Origin: DATNPH01 sp036703315
GTDB lineage: Bacteria > Cyanobacteriota > Cyanobacteriia > Cyanobacteriales > Coleofasciculaceae
DNA length: 64,000 nucleotides
Reading direction: 5' to 3'
Assembly (NCBI GenBank): GCA_036703315.1
Contig: DATNPH010000106.1
Location: forward strand, 16,852-80,851
Shown: positions 46,364-55,860 of the stretch, in pieces
Layout: each line of letters starts with the position of its first letter
How positions within the stretch are numbered: the first letter of the stretch is position 1
Translations under genes and position numbers: made by a program
The notes under the pieces: generated by a model
What the model was told of the DNA's origin: nothing
The model's input: only the letters and a program-made list of their open reading frames with translations
Databases searched by the model: none

Positions 46364-46786
46364 ATGGCTGTTGTATTAGATGCCAATTTTTTGGTTGCTC
46401 TCATCACTCATCACCCATTGAGAGAAAATGCCTACAGATTGTTTCAAAATTGGATAGCTCAGGGGATTGCCCTATACGCTCCGGAGTTAGCTCGTTACGA
46501 AATTACCAATGCCTTAACTAACCTGAGTAGAGCGAATTTATTCCCACCAGAGGAATTAGTACAAGTCTATGCCGAGCTTTCATCCTTACCTATCACCTAC
46601 CATACCCTCACCGCTGAACCACGAGTCGTCGAAATTGCTGTATTCTTGCAACGCAATAGCGCTTTTGATGCGGCTTACTTAGCATTAGCAGAAACTTTGG
46701 GAGCCGAACTATGGACACTAGATGAACCACTTTATCGCAATGCAGCGGCACTTGGTTTTGCTGTGCGGCTACTAGGTGAGTCTTAG
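46364..46786 (+). CDS. vapC: PIN-domain toxin VapC
   Basis: A 140-residue PIN domain. The conserved acid residues are in VVLDANFLV (Asp6), in LARYEITNAL and in NSAFDAAYLALAE, the metal-binding cluster of PIN RNases. VapC toxins cleave RNA, often initiator tRNA or rRNA loops; the target here is unknown. It lies three bases behind the antitoxin gene. Confidence 0.85.
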   Translation: MAVVLDANFLVALITHHPLRENAYRLFQNWIAQGIALYAPELARYEITNALTNLSRANLFPPEELVQVYAELSSLPITYHTLTAEPRVVEIAVFLQRNSAFDAAYLALAETLGAELWTLDEPLYRNAAALGFAVRLLGES

Positions 46787-46877
46787 GCAAGACTAGGACT
46801 GAAGGGTTATCTCTAGTTATCTAGAAAAGTACCTCAATGTATCCCTCAGGGAAATATTAAGTTCAAGATATATACCA

Positions 46878-47621
46878 GTGGATAAGATTGTTCAAATTAC
46901 TTTGTTTCTTTCTAGTTTGCTTAATATATTATTTGTAGGGCTGGGAATTGTTTTTGTTTCCAGAAAAGGTGGCGTTACTTATTTAGTTCGTAAACTCTCT
47001 TTATTGCAAAACTCTCAATCTAGAATAATCGCTATGTATGACAATCCTTTCTACCGCGACAAAAAAAGCCACTTTGAGACTCTACCAAAATCTGAAGAAA
47101 ACATAATATTTTTGGGAGATAGTCTCACAGATTTATGTGAATGGGCAGAGGTATTTAGAAATAACAGAATAAAAAATCGGGGAATTTGTGGAGACACAAC
47201 AGACGGTATTTTAAATCGTATAGACAATATCGTTGCATCAAACCCCCAAAAGCTTTTTATATTGATTGGCATTAATGACTTAAATCAAGGTAGAGCACTA
47301 GAAGACATATTAAGCAACTACAGGAAAATATTAGAGATTTTTCAAAGTCACACACCCGAAGCAAAAGTATTTATCCAAAGCGTTTTACCAGTTAACAATC
47401 AAATATTTAATAATAATGGCGTAAATGAGAAGGTTTTGCTCTTGAACGCTAAACTAAAAGACTTAACCAAAGAGTTTTCTTTTAAATATATAGATTTATT
47501 TTCTTGTTTCTTAGATAGCAATAATCAATTAGACACTCAATACACATCAGACGGAGTGCATTTGAACGGACAAGGTTACTTAATTTGGAAGAGAATTATA
47601 GAAAAAGAGGTACTTAACTAG
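46878..47621 (+). CDS. SGNH/GDSL hydrolase
   Basis: A 247-residue protein starting at GTG 46878. An N-terminal membrane helix (ITLFLSSLLNILFVGLGIVFV) anchors it. The SGNH motifs are IIFLGDSLTD (block I, Ser), RGICGDTTDG (block II, Gly), LIGINDLNQG (block III, Asn) and SDGVHLNGQGY (block V, Asp-His). This resembles PAF-acetylhydrolase-like esterases. Its base composition is more AT-rich than neighbours, so recent arrival is possible. The substrate is unknown, perhaps acetylated cell-wall or polysaccharide. Confidence 0.85.
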   Translation: MDKIVQITLFLSSLLNILFVGLGIVFVSRKGGVTYLVRKLSLLQNSQSRIIAMYDNPFYRDKKSHFETLPKSEENIIFLGDSLTDLCEWAEVFRNNRIKNRGICGDTTDGILNRIDNIVASNPQKLFILIGINDLNQGRALEDILSNYRKILEIFQSHTPEAKVFIQSVLPVNNQIFNNNGVNEKVLLLNAKLKDLTKEFSFKYIDLFSCFLDSNNQLDTQYTSDGVHLNGQGYLIWKRIIEKEVLN

Positions 47622-47793
47622 AAGTGTGGGTATCACTGGTCAACGCCTGCCCCACACGGAATCCTTTCTTCTTAAATAGGGGAGGAAGGGCAGCTCAGGG
47701 GTTAGAGGATACTAATCCCCCCCACTATCTACTAACCACTAACTCAATCATCGTGCGATCATCAGTATTGCAACTACCTTTCACCAACCACCT

Positions 47794-49263
47794 ATGATTG
47801 CTCAAGACACACAACGCAATTGGAAACCCATCATCAAGCAATTTGAGTCGATTGTTGGCAAAAACGGTGTTGTCCAGCGTCGTGAAGAATTGCTGACTTA
47901 CGAATGTGATGGTCTGGCAAGCTATCGCCAGCGTCCGGCGTTGGTGGTGCTGCCGCGAACAACCCAACAAGTGGCAGAGGCGGTAAAGATATGCGATCGC
48001 AATTCTATCCCTTGGGTAGCGCGGGGTGCTGGGACAGGTTTGTCAGGTGGGGCACTACCAGTCGAGGATTGCGTTTTGATTGTCACTGCCTTGATGAAGC
48101 AAATTCTCGACGTTGACCTGGAAAACCAGCGAATCGTCGTGCAACCCGGTGTCATCAACAACTGGGTTACGCAAGCTGTCAGTGGTGCCGGGTTCTACTA
48201 CGCCCCAGACCCATCTAGCCAAATTGTCTGCTCAATTGGTGGCAATGTTGCTGAGAACTCCGGTGGCGTCCATTGTCTTAAATACGGTGTCACCACTAAC
48301 CACGTCCTAGGATTAAAACTGGTTCTTCCTGACGGTTCTATTGTTGATGTAGGTAGTCCAGTGCCAGAAATGCCCGGTTACGACCTCACGGGTCTATTCG
48401 TGGGTTCTGAAGGCACCTTAGGCATTGCCACAGAAATCACTCTCAAAATCCTCAAAACACCTGAATCAATTTGTGTCCTTCTGGCAGACTTTACCACTAT
48501 TGAAGAAGCGGGTGCCGCTGTTGCCGACATTATCGGTTCAGGAATTATCCCCGCTGGGATGGAAATGATGGATAACATCAGCATCAACGCTGTGGAAGAT
48601 GTCGTCGCCACGGGGTGTTATCCCAGAGATGCTGGTTCCATCCTCTTGGTAGAAATCGATGGTTTAGAGGTGGAAGTGGCAACGAATAAACAGCGCGTTG
48701 CCGAACTTTGCAAAAAGAATGGGGCGCGGAATATTACAACCGCCAGTGACCCAGAAACCCGCCTGAAATTATGGAAAGGTCGTAAAGCTGCCTTTGCCGC
48801 AGCGGGTCATATGAGTCCTGATTATTTCGTCCAAGATGGCGTCATCCCTCGCACTCAACTACCAGCTGTTCTCAAAGAAATTGAATCCTTAAGCGAGAAA
48901 TATGGGTACGTAATAGCTAATGTGTTTCACGCTGGTGATGGCAACCTTCACCCACTCATCCTTTACGATAATTCGATTCCTGGTGCCCTAGAGAAGGTAG
49001 AAGAATTAGGTGGAGAAATTCTCAGACTCTGTGTCAAGGTAGGTGGTAGCATATCTGGGGAGCATGGTATTGGTTCGGATAAGAAATGCTTCATGCCGGA
49101 TATGTTCAGTGAGACAGACTTAGAGACAATGCAATGGATTCGCCAGGTATTTAATCCGAAAGGCTTAGCGAATCCTGGGAAGATTTTTCCGACTCCGCGT
49201 ACCTGTGGAGAAGCCGCAATTACTCAAAAAGTAGGGCAGTTTAAGGAAGCCGAAGTCTTTTAA
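47794..49263 (+). CDS. glcD: glycolate dehydrogenase subunit GlcD
   Basis: A 489-residue FAD-linked oxidase of the GlcD branch. The FAD-binding PCMH domain carries PWVARGAGTGLSGGALPVED and IGGNVAENSGGVHCLKYG. The C-terminal catalytic domain has NVFHAGDGNLHPLILYD and SGEHGIGSDK. In cyanobacteria it converts the photorespiratory product glycolate to glyoxylate. GlcE/GlcF partners are not in this window. D-lactate dehydrogenase is an alternative reading within this family. Confidence 0.88.
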   Translation: MIAQDTQRNWKPIIKQFESIVGKNGVVQRREELLTYECDGLASYRQRPALVVLPRTTQQVAEAVKICDRNSIPWVARGAGTGLSGGALPVEDCVLIVTALMKQILDVDLENQRIVVQPGVINNWVTQAVSGAGFYYAPDPSSQIVCSIGGNVAENSGGVHCLKYGVTTNHVLGLKLVLPDGSIVDVGSPVPEMPGYDLTGLFVGSEGTLGIATEITLKILKTPESICVLLADFTTIEEAGAAVADIIGSGIIPAGMEMMDNISINAVEDVVATGCYPRDAGSILLVEIDGLEVEVATNKQRVAELCKKNGARNITTASDPETRLKLWKGRKAAFAAAGHMSPDYFVQDGVIPRTQLPAVLKEIESLSEKYGYVIANVFHAGDGNLHPLILYDNSIPGALEKVEELGGEILRLCVKVGGSISGEHGIGSDKKCFMPDMFSETDLETMQWIRQVFNPKGLANPGKIFPTPRTCGEAAITQKVGQFKEAEVF

Positions 49264-49294
49264 GGGTCTGTTGTTTAATCTGTCAATACAGCAA

Positions 49295-49317
49295 TAGGGT
49301 GAGCCTTGCCCACCCTA
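49295..49317 (+). terminator. hairpin after glcD, possible terminator
   Basis: TAGGGTG pairs with CACCCTA (7 bases) with a further GC/GC pairing inside, 31 bases past the glcD stop. No T-run follows, so termination is uncertain. Confidence 0.35.
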
Positions 49318-49445
49318 GCTCTAAAACTATAAGCTGTCGTGCATTTAAATCACGTATTGTCTGTTCCCCGTTCCTTGTTAAGGAGTTCTCTTTCACCAAA
49401 GCCTTATACCCTATTTAAATGCTGAACAGCTTAGTGAAAAAAATT

Positions 49446-50230
49446 TCACTCAGTAGCTCGGTTTTTATCGCTAGCCTGCTTGTACTGTAAGGCAATCCGA
49501 GGACGCAGCTTCAAAATTGAGTAAATATTGAAGGCACTCAATAATATCAATACTATGACGCCTGCACCCAATAATGCCCATCCTTCTCCATGCACTGAGT
49601 CTACAATTCCTTTTCCTGCACCTCCCAATATTTTCTTTACAAGCCAGAAACTACTTTCTCTGTTCCTCCAGACAAAACATTACCTAATTTCTCAATTGCA
49701 ACTGACCCAGTATCCTTAGCCATATTTGCTGTTGCAGCTGCCACATGACCTAAAGTTTCACCAGTAGCTGAGGTGGCTCTACCAAGCAAATTCACTGTAC
49801 TAGATGCCGCCTGACCGACTGCCTCACTTGTAGCTGATGTAGCTTGCTGAATTAATGTGCCAGTACCTTTTGTTGCATGACCTAAAGTTTCACCAGTAGC
49901 TAAGGTGGCTCTACCGAGCAGATTCACTGTACCAGATGTTGCCTGACCGACTGCCTCACTTGTAGCTGATGTAGCTTGCCGAATTAATGTGCCAGTACCT
50001 TTTGTTGCATGACCTAAAGTTTCACCAGTAGCTGAGGTGGCTGTGTCAACGAGATTCGCTGTACTAGTGGCAGCTTGACCTATCGCTTCACCCACAGCTG
50101 ACGCACCTGTAATAGCCTTTTCGCTAGTTGATGAGGCAGTTTGTTCGACAGACTTGGCAGCTTCAACTACTGCACTACCCACTGCTTCGCCCATGGACTC
50201 AATTGATTGAGTGAATGATTTCCAAGTCAT
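49446..50230 (-). pseudogene. 11-residue-repeat (LEA/apolipoprotein-like) protein, apparently split by a frameshift
   Basis: The first part (50230-49637) encodes 197 residues. After a 30-residue head it is a run of 11-residue repeats such as TLGHATKGTGT, LIRQATSATSE, AVGQATSGTVN and LLGRATLATGE, which form 44-residue super-repeats. It stops at 49637. The second part (to 49446) in another frame continues with VKKILGGAGKGIVDSVHG and a membrane helix (LLGAGVIVLILLSAFNIYS). One extra base near 49640 would join them as GLVKK. Repeats of 11 residues form amphipathic helices, as in LEA and apolipoprotein-like proteins; stress protection or membrane association is a guess. Confidence 0.6.
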
Positions 50231-50448
50231 ACAATTAACCGTAGATCAAGATTGTTGAGTAAATCCTAATTGAACTCATAGTCAGCTAGCATCCTGAATT
50301 ACCTCAGTTGTTTAAGCACGGAGAATGTTTAATCAAGTAAATATACGGCTATAAAAAAGCAAAGATTAAGCTAATGAAAGCGTCCTAGAGTTACTGAGTT
50401 TGCCTCTTGTCAGTATTTCTCGCCAATCCACTGATAGCCTAGGACAAT

Positions 50449-53400
50449 ATGAGGGAAGCCGCTCACAATAGTAAAGGATGCGATCGCTCAAACAAGCTGA
50501 TTACAGCGACAACTCTCATGTCCTTTGTTCCTAGACGGTGGTGGCTCGTACTCCTACTCTGCCTGTTAGCCCTAGTGCTAGCTCACGGCATGGCACTGCT
50601 CTACCGGATTGGGCCAGCCGTCTCTTTGTGGTTTCCCCCGTCGGGTGTGGCGATCGCGCTTACCCTGTGGTTTGGGCCCATCGGAGTTGTCCTGACAGGA
50701 GTAGCCTCAATCCTGGTGGCACCCCAGTGGGGAAATGATGGCTGGACTCGAATAGTCGCCTTAACCGATGCGACAGAACCGCTAGTTGCCTGGTTCCTCT
50801 ATCGGCATTGCTTTTCCGGTTCGCTGTTGCCCAATCGTCTTAGGGATGCTGCTGCATTTACCTTAAGTGCGCCCTTAGCCGCCTGTGCCGCCTCAGCCTT
50901 GACTGGCAGTTTAGCCCTAGTGGCTGTGGGTAAGATGCCCGCTTCAAATCTGGCGGATAGCATCCCGCATTGGTGGCTAGGTAATGCGATCGGGACTTTA
51001 GCTCTAGCCCCTACAGCCCTGTTAGTGCTAACTCCCTTCTTGCAACGCTGGGGCTGGCTGCCGCCTGCCAACCAACCGAACGAACTGAGTGCTTTTGCCC
51101 ATGCTCCCTCCCGTCGCCTAATTGCAGAGATAGTTGGGATACTGGTTTTGATTGTCAGTACGGCGGCACTCACTGTCTCAGAAACCCATAGTGCAGGCTT
51201 TGCCTTTCAGCAGCTCTCGTTTTTGAGCTTTGTGCCAATTATTTGGGCAGCGACCCGCTTTGGAGTGCTAGGCGGGATGCTGACCTCAAGCTTCTGCGTT
51301 CTGGTGACACTGCTTGCCTACCTTGTCGCCTACCCTAATGCCATTTCGTTGCCTAGTTTCCCCGTGCCGGCGGAAGTCTTGCATGTCCACAAGCTCAGTC
51401 TTTTAATGCAGTGTGCCGTCAGCTTGTTTGTGGGATGTGCCATCACAGAACGGGCAGCGACTCAAGTCGCACTGGCTGTGGAACGGGTGCGGGCGATGGA
51501 GCATCAGACTCGTGCTCAACTGAGTGAGCAGCTTATGCAACTCAATGAACAACTAAGAGCAGCCAATAGCCGCTTGCAGGAATCCAATCGCGACAAAGAT
51601 GAATTGCTCTTACGTGAACAAATTGCCCGCGCTGATAGTGAAGCGGCACGAAGTGCAGCGGAGTCAGCAAGAAAGCAAGTCTCCCAAATTCTTGAAAGCA
51701 TTACTGACGGCTTTATCGTCTTTGATCCCGAATGGCGCTTCACTTACCTGAACCATGAAGCTGCCCATATTTTAGGTCGATGCATAGAGGAACTACTCGG
51801 CAAGAACCTATGGGAAGAGTTACCAGAGCTTGGCGGCACCAGCTTCGGTCAACTTTACCAACAGGCAGTTATTGAAGGAGTACCGCTCGAGCTGGAAGAC
51901 TATTACCCGCCCTTCGATATGTGGTTTGTTGCTCGCGCCTACCCTTCTGAATCAGGTTTATCCATATACTTTCGCAACATCACAAAGCGCAAGCAGGCGG
52001 AGCAGGAACTCTTGCAAGCTCAAGAGCGTCTGCGCGTTGCTATTAAGAACTCGCCGATTACCGTGTTCAACCATGACCGAGAGCTTCGATATACCTGGCT
52101 TTACAATCCTGTCTTCGATTATTCGGTCAATGTGGTGGTGGGCAAACGTGATGAAGACTTGATTCCAAGTGATGATGCAGAGATTTTAACCCAAATCAAA
52201 CGCCGTGTACTGGAAACGGGCGTTGGGACGCGTGAAGAGGTTAAGATCACCATGCAAGGGCAGGATTGGTATTACGACCTTACCGTTGAGCCGTTACTGG
52301 ATGCTACAGGCGCGGTGATCGGAGTGACTGGTGCTGCTGTGGACATCACCGATCGCAAGCGGACAGAGGAAGCACTCCGCGCCAGCGAAGCCTTTTATCG
52401 CACATTGGGTGAGGCAGTGCCAGACTTTGTCTGGTCATGTGATGCCGAAGGTCGTGTGGACTACGTAAACCCGCGATGGGTTGAGTATACAGGAGTGACG
52501 CTCAAACAGCTCAACGAGGGTGGACTGGAACAGGTCAACTATCCGGGTGACTTCCCTTCGCTGATCAAGCAATGGAATCTAGCTAAACAGAAGGGCGAGT
52601 CATTCGAGGCGGAGTTCCGGTACAAGCGCAAAGATGGGGCGTACCGTTGGTTTATGGATCGTGCCGTGCCGCTTAAAGATGGTGCTGGCAACATTGTTAA
52701 ATGGATCGGTACAACCACCGACATCCACGAACGCAAGCAGGCTGAAGAGGAACGCAATCAACTTCTAGGTCGTGAGCAAGCCGCGCGTGCTGAAGCTGAG
52801 GCAGCTAATCGAATTAAAGATGAGTTTCTCGCTGTTCTCTCTCATGAACTGAGAACTCCCCTCAATCCCATACTCGGCTGGTCAAAGTTACTCCAAAGCC
52901 GTAAGTTGGACGAAGCGACTACGGCTCGTGCGCTTGAAACCATTGAGCGCAATGCACAATTACAAACACAACTCATAGAAGACTTATTAGATGTCTCACG
53001 GATTTTGCAAGGCAAGCTCAGTCTGAATGTCTGTGCTGTTGACCTAGCACCCACCATTGAAGCGGCTCTAGAAACAGTACGTTTATCCGCTCAAGCCAAG
53101 ATGATTCAGATTCAAACACAGCTTGAGTCAACTGTAGGGCAAGTTTTGGGTGATTCTAACCGCTTGCAGCAAGTATTCTGGAATTTGCTCTCAAACGCTA
53201 TCAAGTTTACACCTGCTGGGGGTCGGGTGGACGTGAGGCTGTCAGTGGTCTTCGATCGCACTTCCTATGCCTCAAATGAATTGGGGCATCCAGCCTCGGT
53301 CAGTCGTCAGTGGTCTTCGACCGCACTTCCTATGCCTCAAATGAATAGGGGCATCCACCCTCGGTCAGGCGATAGTGGTCAGTCGCAACCAATAACAGAC

Positions 53401-54066
53401 AACTATGCCCAGCTCCAAGTAAGTGATACAGGCTGTGGAATTAACCCCGACTTCCTACCATTTGTCTTTGATTACTTTCGTCAAGAGAACAGCACAACAA
53501 CAAGATCGTTTGGTGGACTGGGGTTGGGGCTGGCTATTGTCCGACACCTAGTCGAACTTCACGGCGGCTGTGTCAAAGTCACCAGTCCCGGAGAAGGACT
53601 GGGATCCACTTTTACCGTGACACTACCCTTAATGAACTTAAAGCCTCAAACAATTGAGGATAAGGGCGGGCTGGATAGATCCCCTAATCTTAAGGGGATA
53701 CGGTTACTAATCGTGGATGATGAGGTGGATACCCTTAAGTTGCTAGTCTTCATCCTCGAAGAGTATGGGGCACAAGTGCGTGCCGTTACCTCAGCAACAG
53801 AGGCGCTGGAGGTGTTTGCACAGTGGCAGCCAGATTTATTACTGAGCGATATTGGGATGCCTGAAGTTGATGGCTATATGCTGATCCGTCAAATTCGATC
53901 GCTACCACCAGAGCAAGGAGGACAGATTCATGCGATCGCCTTAACAGCCTACGCTGGTGAGACTGACCAACAACAGATCCTCGAAGCAGGATTTCAAAAA
54001 CACGTTACTAAACCAGTAGATCCAGTAGAGTTAGCAGCAGTGATTGCCGACCTAGTGAATAGATGA
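50449..54066 (+). CDS. MASE1 hybrid sensor histidine kinase
   Basis: A 1205-residue membrane sensor. The MASE1 domain with about eight helices covers residues 30-330. Three PAS/PAC domains follow (about 410-510, 520-630 and 645-770). HisKA has the phosphorylated His799 in LSHELRTPLNPILGW. HATPase_c has LSNAIKFTPAGG and FGGLGLGLAIVRHL. A C-terminal receiver has Asp1134 in LLLSDIGMPEVDGY. The start may instead be the later Met in LMSFVPRRWW. Inside the ATPase domain, about 42 residues between RVDVRLSVV and YAQLQVSDTG come from a duplicated 65-base insertion, which probably disturbs or only loops out of the fold. Confidence 0.9.
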   Translation: MREAAHNSKGCDRSNKLITATTLMSFVPRRWWLVLLLCLLALVLAHGMALLYRIGPAVSLWFPPSGVAIALTLWFGPIGVVLTGVASILVAPQWGNDGWTRIVALTDATEPLVAWFLYRHCFSGSLLPNRLRDAAAFTLSAPLAACAASALTGSLALVAVGKMPASNLADSIPHWWLGNAIGTLALAPTALLVLTPFLQRWGWLPPANQPNELSAFAHAPSRRLIAEIVGILVLIVSTAALTVSETHSAGFAFQQLSFLSFVPIIWAATRFGVLGGMLTSSFCVLVTLLAYLVAYPNAISLPSFPVPAEVLHVHKLSLLMQCAVSLFVGCAITERAATQVALAVERVRAMEHQTRAQLSEQLMQLNEQLRAANSRLQESNRDKDELLLREQIARADSEAARSAAESARKQVSQILESITDGFIVFDPEWRFTYLNHEAAHILGRCIEELLGKNLWEELPELGGTSFGQLYQQAVIEGVPLELEDYYPPFDMWFVARAYPSESGLSIYFRNITKRKQAEQELLQAQERLRVAIKNSPITVFNHDRELRYTWLYNPVFDYSVNVVVGKRDEDLIPSDDAEILTQIKRRVLETGVGTREEVKITMQGQDWYYDLTVEPLLDATGAVIGVTGAAVDITDRKRTEEALRASEAFYRTLGEAVPDFVWSCDAEGRVDYVNPRWVEYTGVTLKQLNEGGLEQVNYPGDFPSLIKQWNLAKQKGESFEAEFRYKRKDGAYRWFMDRAVPLKDGAGNIVKWIGTTTDIHERKQAEEERNQLLGREQAARAEAEAANRIKDEFLAVLSHELRTPLNPILGWSKLLQSRKLDEATTARALETIERNAQLQTQLIEDLLDVSRILQGKLSLNVCAVDLAPTIEAALETVRLSAQAKMIQIQTQLESTVGQVLGDSNRLQQVFWNLLSNAIKFTPAGGRVDVRLSVVFDRTSYASNELGHPASVSRQWSSTALPMPQMNRGIHPRSGDSGQSQPITDNYAQLQVSDTGCGINPDFLPFVFDYFRQENSTTTRSFGGLGLGLAIVRHLVELHGGCVKVTSPGEGLGSTFTVTLPLMNLKPQTIEDKGGLDRSPNLKGIRLLIVDDEVDTLKLLVFILEEYGAQVRAVTSATEALEVFAQWQPDLLLSDIGMPEVDGYMLIRQIRSLPPEQGGQIHAIALTAYAGETDQQQILEAGFQKHVTKPVDPVELAAVIADLVNR
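53241..53368. repeat. tandem 65-base duplication inside the kinase ATPase domain
   Basis: The unit starting GTCAGTGGTCTTCGATCGCA at 53241 repeats at 53306 with few changes. Because 65 is not a multiple of three, the copies are read in different frames, yet the kinase frame stays open. The translation of the insert has no family resemblance. Confidence 0.85.
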
Positions 54067-54450
54067 CCAGAAACCCACATTCCGCACTAATCAAGTGTCA
54101 CACAATTTGCGAATGGGGAATGAGGAACTCGGGGCCCCCTTTGGGGATTAGGGGCAATTGGGAAGGGGAAGACTATTCTACGTAGTTCATGTATAGCTGT
54201 CGCCATAAAGGTTAGGACAGATTTAATGGCTGAAACGACCTAGTACCAGTGATAAACCTTCTGCCCTCTGCCCTTTGCCTTGTGCCTTTTGCTATATAAC
54301 TAATTACCAATTACAAAAAAGCGATGATGCCAGTTGAGGGTGCCCAATGTCGGCAGAAAAAGGTTAGAGCATCGATTTGTCACTAAGGTTGACAAAAAAT
54401 CACCGAACAGTAGCTTAGCTGCTCAACATTGCAATGTTGAGTAGTTGCAT
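54067..54450. other. intergenic region after the hybrid kinase
   Basis: About 380 bases before the dispersed repeat. It contains a short inverted GGGGCCCC-type stem at 54134 and CTGCCCT/TGCCTT runs. No gene. Confidence 0.5.
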
Positions 54451-54640
54451 AAGGCAGAGGGCAGAAGAAGGAAGGCAGAAGGGGGAGTGTCAGGGGGATT
54501 GTTTCCCCTAGTCACTCCCAGCCACTGAATACCTTCAGTGGGGGATTGTAACCCTTGATCTAAATCCTTCGCCAGAAGCTTTGGGAAGAAGGCAGAAGAT
54601 TTTCCTTCTGCCTTCTTCCCTTTGCATAAGAGCCTTTCTT
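54451..54640 (+). repeat. dispersed 200-base repeat, copy B
   Basis: Same sequence family and orientation as 45099-45300, with several insertions and deletions. It ends just before the stop of the minus-strand lipid kinase gene. Confidence 0.75.
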
Positions 54641-54643
54641 AGT

Positions 54644-55603
54644 TCATAGCTTCTGCTCAACCGTTAATTCAGGGAGTCCATCAAGTTTTTCGAGGGGCTG
54701 AATTTCTGTTACCATCGGCACCAGGATTGTTAAGCCACCGGGAATACACTCAACCTCAACGGGCGTAGTGCCAATAATTTCTCCATCTATGACAACTTTT
54801 TGAGGTGGATCAGTGGTTACTTTAATGCGTCTTGCTCGCAGATAGCCAATATCATCTCGATCAGCAGCATCACCACTAAGGGCTGTTTGTAGTAAATGAT
54901 AGGCTGACGCGATCGCTCCTGCTCGGTTCGCTGGTGCTACTACAGTTAAATCTAGCAGTCCATCATCATAAATAATGCCAGCTGGCCCTTGAGCTAAAAT
55001 TGATGTCGGCGGTGCCGCATTGGCTACAGTCACAGCACAAGCATTAACAGTGATTACTTTCTCATCTGTCTCTATCGTCGCCTCAAAGGTTTCAAACTCT
55101 CGCAACTGTTTTACCCCAGCTAGGATATAAGCCAGCATTCCAAAGCGGTTTTTTGTCTCTCGATCCGCTTTTTCGACTACTTCTGCCTCAAATCCAATCC
55201 CAGTGAGCAAAACCATGGGCTTCCCGTTGCACAATGCAGTATCGACAACTTTCGTTGCCCCATCCAAAATCGTTTGACAAGCCGCTTCAATCGTGTCAGG
55301 AATTCCCAAAGCCGATGCAAAGGCGTTGGCTGTCCCTCGTGAAATCACACCCAAAGGAATCCTTGTTCCCATTAATGCCTCAGCTGCTGCTGAGAGAGTA
55401 CCATCACCGCCAGAAGCAATAATCATATGAACACCCCGTTCAATGGCTTCATTCGCCAGTTGACCTGCATCAACGTCGGGCGTTGTCAATCGAATATCTA
55501 GATCAATTTCCGGCTCTAAAACCCTCTGGATTTGTAACAAATCTTGCTCTGGGTCACTTTGACCGGCAACAGGATTGAAGATGAGGCAGGCGGAACGTTT
55601 CAT
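54644..55603 (-). CDS. YegS/DgkB-family lipid kinase
   Basis: About 319 residues from MKRSACLIFNPVAGQSD (two residues of extension to 55609 are possible). The diacylglycerol kinase catalytic domain shows the nucleotide loop ASGGDGTLSAAAEAL (GGDGT) and GVISRGTANAFASALGI. The C-terminal beta domain has YDDGLLDLTVV and IDGEIIGTTPVEVECIPGG. It phosphorylates a lipid, possibly diacylglycerol or a related lipid. Three residues after the start lies a putative phosphate loop (NPVAGQ). Monocistronic. Confidence 0.9.
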   Translation of the reverse strand: MKRSACLIFNPVAGQSDPEQDLLQIQRVLEPEIDLDIRLTTPDVDAGQLANEAIERGVHMIIASGGDGTLSAAAEALMGTRIPLGVISRGTANAFASALGIPDTIEAACQTILDGATKVVDTALCNGKPMVLLTGIGFEAEVVEKADRETKNRFGMLAYILAGVKQLREFETFEATIETDEKVITVNACAVTVANAAPPTSILAQGPAGIIYDDGLLDLTVVAPANRAGAIASAYHLLQTALSGDAADRDDIGYLRARRIKVTTDPPQKVVIDGEIIGTTPVEVECIPGGLTILVPMVTEIQPLEKLDGLPELTVEQKL

Positions 55604-55860
55604 AGTCATTAGTTATTAGTCATTAGTCATTAGTTAGTAGTCATTAGTCACTTGTCAAGAACTAGGGAATAATGACAACGAACCCTAAATAAATAAGCCT
55701 TGCGTTGCGTTTGTATAGCTCCTTAGTCCATCGATAACTAGATTGATGTAGAAGAGTTTCTAGTCCTATTCTCACCAAATCCTGCAAACTTTTTCCTCCC
55801 CTTTGGGAAGAACTTCACCATAAGTCTGTTTACCAACGACTACTGACTACTGACTACTGA
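55604..55860. repeat. simple repeats at both ends of the gap
   Basis: TAGTCATTAGTTATTAGTCA-type units at 55603-55650 and TACTGACTACTGACTACTGA units at 55837-55863. They are slippage-prone 7-base runs like those at 31.4 and 36.2 kb. Confidence 0.7.

Noticed and set aside
49637..50230. Possible CRISPR or DNA satellite in the 132-base repeats
   Set aside because: The repeats are in frame and code for 44-residue units; they belong to a protein.
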